DNA from: an uncultured Bacteroidia bacterium
Lineage (GTDB): Bacteria; Bacteroidota; Bacteroidia; Bacteroidales; Prolixibacteraceae
Direction of reading: 5' to 3'
NCBI GenBank assembly: GCA_903850335.1
Contig: CAINLJ010000005.1
Span: 62,001-126,000, forward strand
DNA: 64,000 nucleotides
Below, in pieces: positions 19,791-29,253 of the stretch. Both the position numbers and the translations under genes were made by a program. The notes under the pieces are model-generated. The model was not told the origin of the DNA and made no database searches. It saw only the letters and a list, made by a program, of their open reading frames with translations. Within the stretch, counting starts at the first letter, position 1. Each line of letters opens with the position of its first letter.

Positions 19791-19835
19791 GGAAACGTTT
19801 TCGGAAACGTTTTAAATTTCCGGAATCGTTTCCGG
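19791..19835. promoter_or_regulatory. Cluster of three LacI-type operators
   Basis: Three CG-centred palindromes lie in the divergent intergenic region: GGAAACGTTTTC (19791-19802), GGAAACGTTTTA (19803-19814) and the near-perfect CCGGAATCGTTTCCGG (19820-19835, one mismatch between arms). The centres are 12 and 19 bp apart. AAACGTTT with a central CG is the classical LacI-family half-site arrangement, and the neighbour at 19900 encodes such a regulator. The third site would overlap the -33 region of the regulator promoter, suggesting autoregulation together with control of the PUL. Confidence 0.82.
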
Positions 19836-19852
19836 AAAATAAATAATTTTAG

Positions 19853-19860
19853 TATTTTTG
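19853..19860 (+). promoter_or_regulatory. Probable -7 box of the lacI-type gene
   Basis: TATTTTTG matches the Bacteroidota -7 consensus TAnnTTTG exactly and lies 40 bp upstream of the TTG start. The expected -33 element would fall at about 19829-19833 (TTTCC), inside the third operator; it is a weak match. Confidence 0.5.
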
Positions 19861-19899
19861 CCAAAACTCGGTTTCAACTAATATACTAAACTTACTACC

Positions 19900-20913
19900 T
19901 TGAAGCATATTACAATAAAAGATGTTGCTAAAAGATTAAATTGCTCTGTATCTACAATCTCCAGGGCTTTTAATGATAAGTATGATATCAGAAAGGAAAC
20001 CCGTGAGCTTATTTTAAACACCGCCAGAGAGATGGGCTATTCGCCAAATCCCATGGCAAAGCGTCTGCTTAAACAGTGCTCCAACCAGATTGGGGTTGTA
20101 GTTCCGGAATTTATTAATCCCTTTTTTCCTGAAGTAATAATTGGAATCCAGGAAGTTTTTCTTAAAAAGGGATATCAGGTACTTATTATGCAATCTAACG
20201 AATCGTATAACAATGAACTTGAGAATGTAAAAGCCATGGAAAATAACATGGTTGATGGACTGATTCTTTCGCTGTCACTTGAAACCAAGAATGTTGAGTA
20301 TTATCAGAATCTGATCGCACAGGGTTTTCCGTTGGTATTGTTTAACAGGGTTTCAAACCAACTGGAAACGCATAAAGTGGTTATAGATGACTATAAGTGG
20401 GCCTTTTTTGCAACAGAGCATCTTATTTATCAGGGGTATAAAAAAATATTTCATTTTTCAGGCCCTGCCGGATTGACATTTACTCAAAACCGGAAAAATG
20501 GGTTTATTGATGCCCATCGTAAGCACAAACTGGCCATTGACCAACATACAATCATTGAAACCGGATTGATGATCAGCGACGGTGAAAGAGAGATGGAAAA
20601 ACTGATTCAAAACAATAACATTCCTGATGCAATCTTTGCAGTAAACGACCCTACCGCCATTGGGGCAATGAAGATTCTTAAAAAAAATGGACTCAAAATT
20701 CCGGGCGATGTGGCACTTGTCGGGTTTACAGAATCCCAGCTGGCCCAATTAGTGGATCCTCCATTGACAAGTGTTGCGCAACCTACCAAGGAAATAGGGA
20801 GAACTGCCGCCCGCTTATTATTAGATCAAATAGAATCAAAAGGAATCTTTGTCCCTCAAACGGTTGTGTTGAATGGTCGTCTAAATGTTCGGGAGTCTTC
20901 AATGAAATTATAA
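19900..20913 (+). CDS. LacI-family transcriptional regulator of the PUL
   Basis: 337 residues starting at a TTG; no ATG occurs before residue 35, and the helix-turn-helix begins directly (HITIKDVAKRLNCSVSTISRAFN, 3-25), so the TTG is the only start that keeps the domain. The hinge helix PNPMAKRLLKQ near 46-56 is followed by a periplasmic-binding-protein-like ligand domain (IGVVVPEFINPFFPEVI to about 330) with the conserved PDAIFAVNDPTAIGAM and PPLTSVAQP. It is divergent from the PUL with three operator-like palindromes between them. The effector is probably a sugar from the PUL or its oxidised product. Confidence 0.93.
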   Translation: MKHITIKDVAKRLNCSVSTISRAFNDKYDIRKETRELILNTAREMGYSPNPMAKRLLKQCSNQIGVVVPEFINPFFPEVIIGIQEVFLKKGYQVLIMQSNESYNNELENVKAMENNMVDGLILSLSLETKNVEYYQNLIAQGFPLVLFNRVSNQLETHKVVIDDYKWAFFATEHLIYQGYKKIFHFSGPAGLTFTQNRKNGFIDAHRKHKLAIDQHTIIETGLMISDGEREMEKLIQNNNIPDAIFAVNDPTAIGAMKILKKNGLKIPGDVALVGFTESQLAQLVDPPLTSVAQPTKEIGRTAARLLLDQIESKGIFVPQTVVLNGRLNVRESSMKL

Positions 20914-20993
20914 AATCAGTGTTTCAGACATTTTTTCCTGTAATACTTTCAAGGATTCTATTTTACGACTTAATCGACCCGGAAAAAACACTT

Positions 20994-22106
20994 TTAGATT
21001 TTTATGAATATCCTGTTCTTATATAACCAGTAACACAAATACCATAATCCGGCCAATGTAAGAAGACTAGTCATTGTATCAATAGTCAGATTTCCACCCC
21101 ATGCAAAAAGAACTTTCGTAAAAGGTTTGAATATTTTGCTCACAAACTGCGCACCTCCCAGCTCAAAAAAGAGATAGATAGAGATACAATTCATTCCAAC
21201 AATAATAAAAAAGTTTGAACTGCGGGTCATTAACTTCTTTACATCAATGATCCAGTAGAAGAAACAAAGAGCCAAAATAGCCCAGCCCCCGCTGGCAAAA
21301 ACAAATGAAGATGTTGCAATCTTCTTAATAATAGGGGTAATATCCAGCCAATCGAGAGAAAATCCGATTAAAAGGGCACTGACACCTGCTGTTAACATGT
21401 ATTGAATCTTTTTCTTTACAGGTCTGTCACTAATGAGCAACTGTCCAAATAAAACGCCCCATACAGTATGGGCAATGGTTGGAATAGCATTTAGTGATGC
21501 CCAGATACTTGTTTTTTCAACACCTTCAATCTTTATATTTACCCACGCTCCCAGATTATGGTAGGCCTCCCAGGGATGATTAAATCCATCGACCGGGAAG
21601 AAACGGTATGCGAGGTCGGTTAAAAGAAGAATAATAAGTGTTAGAATCAACTGAAACAGGAAGCTTTTTCTCATCATCAAAAAAGCCACGATATAGGTAA
21701 CCGATAATTGGGCGAGCACATCCTGAAATCTCCATCCAATTTCTCCCGGTTCGATGCAATATAATGCCCATCCTAAAAACAGTAAAAGAAATGACCGTTT
21801 GATTGCGTGATGCAGAATTTGTTTTTGGGAATCGCCCTTTCTCAATCGGTTTGCAACCGCAAAGGGTATAGCTACTCCAACGATGAACATAAAGAAAGGT
21901 TGAATAAGGTCCCAGAAGTTTAATCCGTGCCATTCGTGATGATGAAGCTGAGTCCCAAAAAATTGCATCACTGAACTACCTTCCATTGAGTTGATATGGT
22001 CGTAAAGCCGGGTACTCTCTCCAATTAGGAGAAACATTGTAAAACCACGAAAAACGTCGATCGATGTGACTCTTTGTCCGATTGGTGAAACTGATTCTTT
22101 TCCCAT
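20994..22106 (-). CDS. HGSNAT/NagX-like membrane acyltransferase (DUF5009 type)
   Basis: 370 residues with about ten membrane segments. The N-terminus RVTSIDVFRGFTMFLLIGE, then FWDLIQPFFMFIVGVAIPFA, and the C-terminal FFIIVGMNCISIYLFFELGG are typical of proteins related to heparan-alpha-glucosaminide N-acetyltransferase. Family members are thought to move acetyl groups across the membrane onto sugars, though most bacterial ones lack a proven substrate. The gene converges on the LacI gene (80 bp gap) and is separate from the PUL transcript. A link to the PUL, such as acetylating an imported sugar, is possible but unsupported. Confidence 0.85.
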   Translation of the reverse strand: MGKESVSPIGQRVTSIDVFRGFTMFLLIGESTRLYDHINSMEGSSVMQFFGTQLHHHEWHGLNFWDLIQPFFMFIVGVAIPFAVANRLRKGDSQKQILHHAIKRSFLLLFLGWALYCIEPGEIGWRFQDVLAQLSVTYIVAFLMMRKSFLFQLILTLIILLLTDLAYRFFPVDGFNHPWEAYHNLGAWVNIKIEGVEKTSIWASLNAIPTIAHTVWGVLFGQLLISDRPVKKKIQYMLTAGVSALLIGFSLDWLDITPIIKKIATSSFVFASGGWAILALCFFYWIIDVKKLMTRSSNFFIIVGMNCISIYLFFELGGAQFVSKIFKPFTKVLFAWGGNLTIDTMTSLLTLAGLWYLCYWLYKNRIFIKI

Positions 22107-22146
22107 TTGGTTGTTTTTTAGTTTAATAATTTATCTGGTTAACATT

Positions 22147-24624
22147 CTATTTCTCATTCCCCGGCGGATCAGTAAGATTTATATCTTCGGCTTCCTTTTC
22201 TTTCTTAAATTTTAACCTCCCAAATTTATAAGTAAAATTAATACCGAAAGAGCGGTAAGGCAAATCGCGAATATTGAGTGAATTGAAATTATCTCCCTTG
22301 AGATTGGTCCTCTGATTTACATATTTATTAAAAAAATTTGTGGCTGTTACGGCTATACTTGCATTCTTAAATAGTTGTTTCCGAAAGGCAAAATTATAGG
22401 TTGTAAAAGATGGCATCGAACCCTGAGCATTAATTCTCTTAGAATTAAAATTGCCGAATAATTCTAAAATCAGGGTACTGTTTAATTGGTACGAAGCATT
22501 TACTGTTGTGCGATAACTAAATCCATGAACATCGGCTACGGAGGAAATACCTGTAAATATGTACCTTTCAAAACAAGAAATATTGGTCCGGAGTGTCAAA
22601 TTCTTCATTGCTGGAATAGATGCAAAAATATTTAAACCATAATTGTCCTCCCGCCCAATATTCTGCCGCGTACTTACAGCTACATTAGTATAAGTTGAAT
22701 CACCTAATCCAAAGGTAGGATAATACCTTGTATAGGACTGTATATCATCGATATTCCCTCTGTAAAACAGCGTTGTGTTAATGGTTGCTCCGTTTTCAAA
22801 ATTCTTGTTGTATCCAAATTCGACCTTATTTCCTACCTCAGGTCTAAGATTTGGATTCCCGGAAGTAATATTTTTTGGGTCGCTGGAATTAACAAATGGA
22901 TTTAGATCACGGTATTCCGGACGTTGAAGACGATGAGTGTAGCTAACCTTAATTATTTGGTTATTTTTTAAAGTATAAGATATATCGAATGAAGGAATTA
23001 ATGTATTATATGGTGCAATAGATACATTACTATAATTTGTGAAATTAGCCTTAGACCTTGTATATTCGTTTCGGACACCCGCCTTAATGTCGAGAAAATT
23101 GAATATTTTGAAAGAAGCAGAAATATATCCAGCGTAGATTTCTCTTTTGTAATTTAAAACAGAAGACTGACTCCCATTAAAATCATAATTACCTGATTTT
23201 TCGTTCATCAAATAGACATCAGATGTTCCGTTTATATTATCTGACTGTAACTTGGCTCCTGCTTCAATCATGGCACCGTTACGAAGTGGGTGGGTATAAT
23301 TCGCTGCAATATTAGTTTCCTTTTGAAATCCGGGATTGTTTCCATACGTTCCGTTTAATATTGCATCTGATGACAATTCTTTTTGCGCCTGACTGTAATA
23401 TGAAAAATTATTTGCATTCGAAGAGATCCATGATAGCTCAAATTCCTGGTCTTTCTTTTTAAACTTCTTTTTATAATTCAGGCTGTAATCAAGAATTTGT
23501 GAATGAAAATAGTTTCTGGAATTAATAGCATCCGTAATATCTGATAGCTGATTTCCGACGGCGTCGTTCATGATTGTTTGACGATGTGCAGATCCGGCAT
23601 TATGATTTCCGAAATAATTATATCCAACTGTTCCCGTAATGTTATTCTGATCATTAATATCCCAGTCAAAGCCAACACCTGACTGGTCGCCACTACGGCG
23701 AAACTGACCGGTACCATCCTGAAGCAATTGGGATGAACCCGACAGGTCAATAGTCTTACGGTTCAACCGGTTTACTGTAGTTGAATTCAACTGGGCATTC
23801 CCTCCAAAAAAAGCATTGACGCCAAATTTACCCTTTCGAATATTCAGATTGAATGATCCGTTTTCCAAACGGGTACCGACTGATAAGGAGAGATTCCCAT
23901 TAAATCCTTGTGAGGTACTCCGTTTCATAATGATATTTATAATACCCCCAGTCCCTTCCGCATCGTATTTTGCACCCGGACTAGTAATGACTTCTATACT
24001 CTGAATCTGATTTGAAGGAATGGATTGCAAGACATCGGCTATATTGCTTCCAAAAAGGGCAGATGGTTTTCCGTTAATTAAGAAACGTATGTTTGAATTT
24101 CCCTGTAATTCAACATTGCCGTCTGCATCAATAGATACTTGAGGCACTTTCTTCAATACATCAGCAGCTACACCACTCTGTGAAGTAATATCCTTATCAG
24201 CATTGTAAACCGTTTTATCAATTTTGTTCTCAATAATGGATTTCTCTTTAGTGATTGTCACTTCTTTTAACATATTCTGTTTAGCAGATAGTTTGATGTC
24301 TCCAAATGATATGTTGGAATATTGCGAATTTAAAATGAGATTAGTTTTATTAATCGTAGCATAACCAATAAAATTAATCGACAATTTATAGGTGCCTTTG
24401 GGGATTTTATTCAGTTTGAAAACACCTCTGTTATCGGTAGTCGTTCCGTTCACGACTTTGTTATCCCCCTGCAGGAATAAACCTACTGTAGCATATTCAA
24501 TCGGGAGATTTGAAGAAGAATCGATAATTCTTCCGGAAATTTTACCATCGAAAAGATTTTCGTTTGCTGCCTGGCCATCAAAACAAACCGCAGAAATGAA
24601 GAATAGAAATAAAAAAAATCTCAT
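22147..24624 (-). CDS. TonB-dependent receptor, outer membrane beta-barrel family (not SusC type)
   Basis: 825 residues. Signal peptide about 1-20, a carboxypeptidase-regulatory-like domain near 28-110 (GRIIDSSSNLPIEYATVGLF), a plug region containing IQSIEVITSPGAKYDAEGTGGIINIIMKRS (about 205-235), and a barrel matching the OMP_b-brl_3 family. The C-terminal 20 residues after the last aromatic strand (KFG..) are charged and unusual for an outer-membrane protein C-terminus. There is no SusD partner, so the substrate is unknown; this family is often linked to peptides or metals rather than glycans. A likely promoter lies just upstream. Confidence 0.9.
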   Translation of the reverse strand: MRFFLFLFFISAVCFDGQAANENLFDGKISGRIIDSSSNLPIEYATVGLFLQGDNKVVNGTTTDNRGVFKLNKIPKGTYKLSINFIGYATINKTNLILNSQYSNISFGDIKLSAKQNMLKEVTITKEKSIIENKIDKTVYNADKDITSQSGVAADVLKKVPQVSIDADGNVELQGNSNIRFLINGKPSALFGSNIADVLQSIPSNQIQSIEVITSPGAKYDAEGTGGIINIIMKRSTSQGFNGNLSLSVGTRLENGSFNLNIRKGKFGVNAFFGGNAQLNSTTVNRLNRKTIDLSGSSQLLQDGTGQFRRSGDQSGVGFDWDINDQNNITGTVGYNYFGNHNAGSAHRQTIMNDAVGNQLSDITDAINSRNYFHSQILDYSLNYKKKFKKKDQEFELSWISSNANNFSYYSQAQKELSSDAILNGTYGNNPGFQKETNIAANYTHPLRNGAMIEAGAKLQSDNINGTSDVYLMNEKSGNYDFNGSQSSVLNYKREIYAGYISASFKIFNFLDIKAGVRNEYTRSKANFTNYSNVSIAPYNTLIPSFDISYTLKNNQIIKVSYTHRLQRPEYRDLNPFVNSSDPKNITSGNPNLRPEVGNKVEFGYNKNFENGATINTTLFYRGNIDDIQSYTRYYPTFGLGDSTYTNVAVSTRQNIGREDNYGLNIFASIPAMKNLTLRTNISCFERYIFTGISSVADVHGFSYRTTVNASYQLNSTLILELFGNFNSKRINAQGSMPSFTTYNFAFRKQLFKNASIAVTATNFFNKYVNQRTNLKGDNFNSLNIRDLPYRSFGINFTYKFGRLKFKKEKEAEDINLTDPPGNEK

Positions 24625-24647
24625 ATATGGAAATTCTTAAAACGGCG

Positions 24648-24655
24648 CAAAGGTA
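24648..24655 (-). promoter_or_regulatory. Probable -7 box of the TonB-receptor gene
   Basis: On the minus strand TACCTTTG matches TAnnTTTG. It implies a transcript start about 17 bases before the ATG at 24624. No good -33 TTTG is seen at the expected distance. Confidence 0.45.
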
Positions 24656-24785
24656 GACATTAAATGATATAGCTTCCGGCGTAAGAATTTATTTGAACCT
24701 TTTAGGACTGAAAATAATTATACTGGTAATATAGATATTTGTGCGTTTTATTTCATTTCATTATGAACCTAATTGACAGAAAAAG

Positions 24786-25328
24786 ATGAAAAAGAATTTG
24801 TTAATCGTGTCTGTCCTGGTTTTATGGACTTTTTTTATCCAGGCAAAGACTTCGGAATCTAAAATGGCAAAAACAGATTTGCAATTCCTCGCCTTTTCAG
24901 ATTCCATTGTACGACTAAAATCTAAAGGTGGATATTATAACAGTGCAAAGGATCAATACAGATATCATGATAAAATAATCGGCAATGATGACCTTAAAAA
25001 GTTACTTAAGTCTAATGAGCCTGCCTTTAAAACTTTCAGAAAATATAAGACAAGCCGTCTTGTTTCCTATATTTTTGCTCTTGCCGGAGGAGCCTTTATT
25101 GCAAGTCCTCTTGAAAATATTTTCGAAGGGAAAAAAATTGACTGGACGCCGGCACTATATGGAGCCGGAATGGTGGTGTTAGCATTTCCAATAGCCTTAA
25201 GTTCAGATCATCAGATCGAACGCGCATTAAACCAGTATAATCATGAAATTACTGGCACTTCAATCAATCGTAAGGATTTAAAAATCGCAGTCACACGAAA
25301 TGGAATTGGCCTTTACCTTAGATTCTGA
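24786..25328 (+). CDS. Unknown secreted or membrane protein, 180 residues
   Basis: Not recognised. It has an N-terminal signal peptide (MKKNLLIVSVLVLWTFFIQAK) and two later hydrophobic stretches (SYIFALAGGAFIASPL near 93-108; GAGMVVLAFPIALSSD near 126-142), so it is probably membrane-associated. A conserved-looking pattern of small Bacteroidota proteins is suggested by YNSAKDQYRYHDKIIG and IERALNQYN. It is divergent from the TonB receptor (161 bp gap) and convergent with the GH127 gene, with a terminator between. Confidence 0.7.
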   Translation: MKKNLLIVSVLVLWTFFIQAKTSESKMAKTDLQFLAFSDSIVRLKSKGGYYNSAKDQYRYHDKIIGNDDLKKLLKSNEPAFKTFRKYKTSRLVSYIFALAGGAFIASPLENIFEGKKIDWTPALYGAGMVVLAFPIALSSDHQIERALNQYNHEITGTSINRKDLKIAVTRNGIGLYLRF

Positions 25329-25344
25329 TCTTAATTGTAAAATA

Positions 25345-25371
25345 GTAACCTCATCTCGTCCATGAGGTTAC
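25345..25371. terminator. Bidirectional terminator hairpin
   Basis: Perfect 10-bp stem GTAACCTCAT / ATGAGGTTAC with a 7-nt loop, placed between two convergent stop codons (25328 and 25383). The minus-strand side is followed by a T-rich run, while the plus side lacks a clear U-tract. Confidence 0.75.
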
Positions 25372-25382
25372 ATTCGAAAAAG

Positions 25383-27218
25383 TTATTTCCCCTCAATCCA
25401 TGTCGCTATTTCGCTCCCCTTTTGTCCGGCCTCGCTAAACGGAACAAGGATAATATTTCCTGCTCTTTTATCAATGTCCATCGGAATAGAATAAGCCTGT
25501 TTCCAGCTCCAGTCTGCTGGTAATGTATTACTGACATCTGTAGGTTTAAGATTTGCAGAAAGGAAATTTAAGACTTTAAATGATTCGGGTTCCGGGTTTA
25601 AAGCCTTATCAGCCGACAGTACCTGGGGCCCTCTTTTAATTGCTACCTTACCAGGATAAGACTTTCCTCCGTCAACAATAGTAAAAGGTATGTCGAATGT
25701 AACCCTAACCACATCATTTGCCCTCCACATTCTCGTAATGCTTAATAGTTGACCTTGTTTACCGGAATAGCTTTCTTTCCCAATTGTGGCAATATAGTTT
25801 TTTGACCACTCAGGAACTCTGAAACTAAGCGCAAATTTTTTGGGCATTGAAGGTGATATTTTATACTCTACAAGTCCTTTAATTGGAAAATTGGTTAAAG
25901 ATTCAATTTTTATGGCAATTTTTGAATGATCATAGGTTAGAATTGTGTCATTTACAACTCCTGATTCCAACATAAGAATTGAAAATATTCCGTTTATTTT
26001 TCCCCATACCAGATCCGGAATAAGAGATATTCCGCGGGGTATGCTTGAAAGACAACAGGAAAAACCCTGATCACACTTATATGGTTTTGAACCTTGCAGC
26101 GCTGTATAATAACTTACACATCCGGTTTGAGGATTTTCAGCTGCAAAAAGATGATTGTAGATTGATCGTTCCAGCTCTTCAGCATATTTTTGTTCTCCTG
26201 TAATCTGAAGTAGCTGAAGGTTGAATTGCAACCAGGTTGTTGTTACACAGCCTTCACCCATGTTATTTTGATTTTCGGCCGGCATGATACCATCCTCCTG
26301 AAAATGCTCCTCAACACTTGAAGTTCCTGTAATATATAGCCGGTTTTCACAAATATCTGTCCATGCCGTTTCCAGTGCTTTAAGATATCTGACATCACCT
26401 GTAATCTTGTAATATTTCAAAATGCCTAAAAAGCATGAAAGCATTTCATATGCTTTTCCATTTCCTACTTTGGTTACCTGCCCGTATTTTTCAAGTGAAC
26501 TTATAATTTTAGGTCCGTTTGGATGCTCAAAGGCCCGAAGGATGTATTCGCAAAATCCCAGATATTTCCTATCTCCCGTGTACCTGTAAAGATCGGTCAT
26601 GGGCTCAAGGATACTACCGGGTGCCAGGCCTACGTGCCATCCGGCAGTCATAAGGTCCCGCTTTCCAGGCTCATCACCAAATGTATTGCAAATAAGATCT
26701 CCTGCTTTTTTGGCAGCATTCAAGGCTGGTGCATATCCGGTCACCGAATAATAACTAAGTAACCCGATAATTGCATATTTATGTGCCCACACATCCCACT
26801 CAGTCCAGTAATCTTTTGGAAGATAGGTTCCAAGATATCCGTCCGGCAACTGGCAGGCAATATATGGCAATACAATTCCATGCGCCAGTTTTTTAAGACG
26901 TTCATCATCCCTGTATTTAATTGTGTTTGCCGCAGAGAATAGAAATTTTCCTGTGTGTTCACCTAACCAAACCTGCGAACCCGGCCGTTTTCGAAATCCC
27001 GACAAGATAGTTGTGGAATCTATTTGTAATAGCCTTTTCTCGAGATTAACATCCATCCTATATCCCAAAAAACCGGATATCACCTGATTAGATGCCGGAA
27101 CGTATTTATCGGTAATAATGTTCCGGATAACAGGTTCATAGAGTTTTATCATCGGTGGATTGCTCCCATGCGAAAGGTTCACAGAAAGAATTAATCCAAC
27201 TAAAAGAAGAATTCTCAT
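25383..27218 (-). CDS. Secreted GH127 beta-L-arabinofuranosidase-like enzyme (DUF1680)
   Basis: 611 residues with a signal peptide (1-18). The barrel shows GSQVWLGEHTGKFL, the DGYLGTY motif and YTGDRKYL repeats of GH127. The zinc site of this family is intact: Glu322 and Cys324 in GEGC, and the CysCys pair 388-389 in SCC, the second group supplying the thiol nucleophile. Glu303 or Glu304 (VEEHF) is the candidate acid/base. GH127 enzymes release L-arabinofuranose from beta-linked arabino-oligosaccharides, as in hydroxyproline-rich plant glycoproteins. It stands apart from the PUL but fits with the arabinose operon a few kilobases away. The downstream terminator is shared. Confidence 0.88.
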   Translation of the reverse strand: MRILLLVGLILSVNLSHGSNPPMIKLYEPVIRNIITDKYVPASNQVISGFLGYRMDVNLEKRLLQIDSTTILSGFRKRPGSQVWLGEHTGKFLFSAANTIKYRDDERLKKLAHGIVLPYIACQLPDGYLGTYLPKDYWTEWDVWAHKYAIIGLLSYYSVTGYAPALNAAKKAGDLICNTFGDEPGKRDLMTAGWHVGLAPGSILEPMTDLYRYTGDRKYLGFCEYILRAFEHPNGPKIISSLEKYGQVTKVGNGKAYEMLSCFLGILKYYKITGDVRYLKALETAWTDICENRLYITGTSSVEEHFQEDGIMPAENQNNMGEGCVTTTWLQFNLQLLQITGEQKYAEELERSIYNHLFAAENPQTGCVSYYTALQGSKPYKCDQGFSCCLSSIPRGISLIPDLVWGKINGIFSILMLESGVVNDTILTYDHSKIAIKIESLTNFPIKGLVEYKISPSMPKKFALSFRVPEWSKNYIATIGKESYSGKQGQLLSITRMWRANDVVRVTFDIPFTIVDGGKSYPGKVAIKRGPQVLSADKALNPEPESFKVLNFLSANLKPTDVSNTLPADWSWKQAYSIPMDIDKRAGNIILVPFSEAGQKGSEIATWIEGK

Positions 27219-27283
27219 GATTGTACAGGTATTAGGTTAAAAAAGGAAAAATAATAAACCGTTACATGAAAGATTCTAAGAAT

Positions 27284-28834
27284 TTAGCTTTCGATAGGTC
27301 TGCCGGACTTTTCCTTACGTATTAAACTATGGCGTACTCCATAAGTAAAATAGATGATTAAGCCTACTGCCATCCAGATTATGAGACGAAGCCAAGTATC
27401 CAAAGGTAAGGAATACATCTGAATCAGACAGATTAATGCTCCTAGAATGGGAATTACGGGTACAAACGGGGTTTTAAACGGACGTTTAAGCTCCGGCCTT
27501 TTAACCCTTAAGAATATTATCCCTATACAAACAATTGCGAATGCAAGTAAAGTGCCTATCGATACAAGCTCACCAAGAATATTAATAGGAAGAATTCCCG
27601 CGAAGACCAAAGCTACTGAGCCAGTCACTATCGTACTGTAATAAGGTGTCTTAAACCGGGGATGAATCCGGGCAAAACGTGAAGGGAGCAATCCATCTTT
27701 TGCCATGGCGTAAAAAATACGTGGCTGACCAAGCATCATCACCAAAATTACAGAGCTAAGACCTGCTATAGCTGCAATTTTTATTATTGGACGAAGCCAG
27801 AAAAGACCTTTACCCATTGCATCAACACCAACGGCAATAGGATCAGCAACATTCAGAAAGGTATAGCTTACAATACCTGTCAATACAATAGCGACAAGAA
27901 TATAGAGAATGGTTGAGATTCCCAACGATCCTAATATTCCAATTGGCATATCGCGTTGTGGATTTTTAGCCTCCTGTGCCGCCGTAGAAACAGCGTCAAA
28001 TCCTATGTACGCAAAAAAGATAACTGCAGAGCCACGAAGTATTCCACTCCAGCCAAAATGACCCCATTCTCCCGTATTGGCCGGAATAAATGGATGCCAG
28101 TTTACTTTATTGATGAAGAAATACCCAATCCCTATAAATAATATGATCACAAAAACCTTGATCATGACCATTACATTGTTGAATCCTGCAGATTCCTTGA
28201 TTCCAATAACAAGAAGAATTGTAATAGCTGCCACAACAAACATTGCCGGAAGGTTTAATATAGCAGTAATATGAGGTAAATTCTCAACAACAATACCAGA
28301 TGAAGTCAAACTGGCCGTAAGCTGATCGGTAATAGGTTTCCATCCAATATTAGGAATATCTACAAGAACTGTATTCCACGCTGCAGTGAACTGAGGAGGG
28401 ATATAGATACCAAAATCCTTCAGAAAACTAACGACATATCCTGACCAACCAACGGATACTGTTGAGGCAGCAAACAAATATTCAAGAATAAGGTCCCATC
28501 CGATGATCCATGCCATAAACTCTCCAAGCGTCGAATAGGCATAGGTATACGCACTTCCTGATATGGGGATCATGGATGCAAATTCTGCATAGCAAAGACC
28601 AGCAAAAAGACATGCTAACCCGGAGATAATAAACGAAATTACAATTGCAGGTCCGGCATATTGAGCAGCTGCCTGTCCGGTAAGGACAAATATTCCTGCC
28701 CCGATTATAGCACCAATTCCAAGGGTAGTAAGATTTGTGGCACTAAGTGCTCTTTTCATGCCCGACTCCTCATGGGCATTACGCATGAGCTGATTCAACG
28801 GTTTTGTAATAAATAGTAGGGAGAAGTTCATCAT
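27284..28834 (-). CDS. APC-family amino acid permease
   Basis: 516 residues with 12 or more membrane segments. The first segment TLGIGAIIGAGIFVLTGQAAA and the following GPAIVISFIISGLACLFAGLCYAEFASMIP are hallmarks of the cationic amino acid transporter (CAT/YfnA-like) branch. It probably takes up amino acids by proton exchange. Neighbours are the GH127 gene (65 bp downstream) and a 79-residue protein (45 bp upstream); no functional link is evident. Confidence 0.93.
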   Translation of the reverse strand: MMNFSLLFITKPLNQLMRNAHEESGMKRALSATNLTTLGIGAIIGAGIFVLTGQAAAQYAGPAIVISFIISGLACLFAGLCYAEFASMIPISGSAYTYAYSTLGEFMAWIIGWDLILEYLFAASTVSVGWSGYVVSFLKDFGIYIPPQFTAAWNTVLVDIPNIGWKPITDQLTASLTSSGIVVENLPHITAILNLPAMFVVAAITILLVIGIKESAGFNNVMVMIKVFVIILFIGIGYFFINKVNWHPFIPANTGEWGHFGWSGILRGSAVIFFAYIGFDAVSTAAQEAKNPQRDMPIGILGSLGISTILYILVAIVLTGIVSYTFLNVADPIAVGVDAMGKGLFWLRPIIKIAAIAGLSSVILVMMLGQPRIFYAMAKDGLLPSRFARIHPRFKTPYYSTIVTGSVALVFAGILPINILGELVSIGTLLAFAIVCIGIIFLRVKRPELKRPFKTPFVPVIPILGALICLIQMYSLPLDTWLRLIIWMAVGLIIYFTYGVRHSLIRKEKSGRPIES

Positions 28835-28879
28835 TAACCTTTAAACTTGTTCAGCGAATAATCTTTATTCTGGTTTTAA

Positions 28880-29119
28880 CTAGCTATTGTGCTCTATAAT
28901 ATCAGCCTTTTGGTTTGTCTCAGGCTTATTTGTCCACTTCCCGTTTTTAGATTCTCCAAGTATAATAACTTCCTTGGTTTTTTCATATTCCTTTATAGCC
29001 TGCATCATCTCATCCTTGGTTTTACGAATGATCTTTATTCCCGTCAATGATCCTTTATTCCGAACTTCAATATAAAAACCATCTCTATATTCCTTTGCTC
29101 GTGTTGGTGGTCTGCCCAT
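28880..29119 (-). CDS. Small conserved protein of unknown function, 79 residues
   Basis: Starts MGRPPTRAKEYRDGFYIEVRNKG, then two beta-strand-like stretches, a Lys/Glu-rich helix (TKDEMMQAIKEYEKTKEVIILGE) and a polar tail. Similar short proteins with the MGRPP start seem widespread in Bacteroidota, as I recall, with no assigned role. The basic N-terminus could bind nucleic acid. It may be co-transcribed with the permease. Confidence 0.65.
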   Translation of the reverse strand: MGRPPTRAKEYRDGFYIEVRNKGSLTGIKIIRKTKDEMMQAIKEYEKTKEVIILGESKNGKWTNKPETNQKADIIEHNS

Positions 29120-29253
29120 AATTTTAATTTTAAGAAATTGAATTTAACTCAGGAAATCAGACCTTTATCCGATTTTGTTCTCCTGAGATCATTAAAACTC
29201 CCAAAAGAACAAAGTTGTTTTGAACTTATTGAAGTCAGTGGCTATAAAGTATA

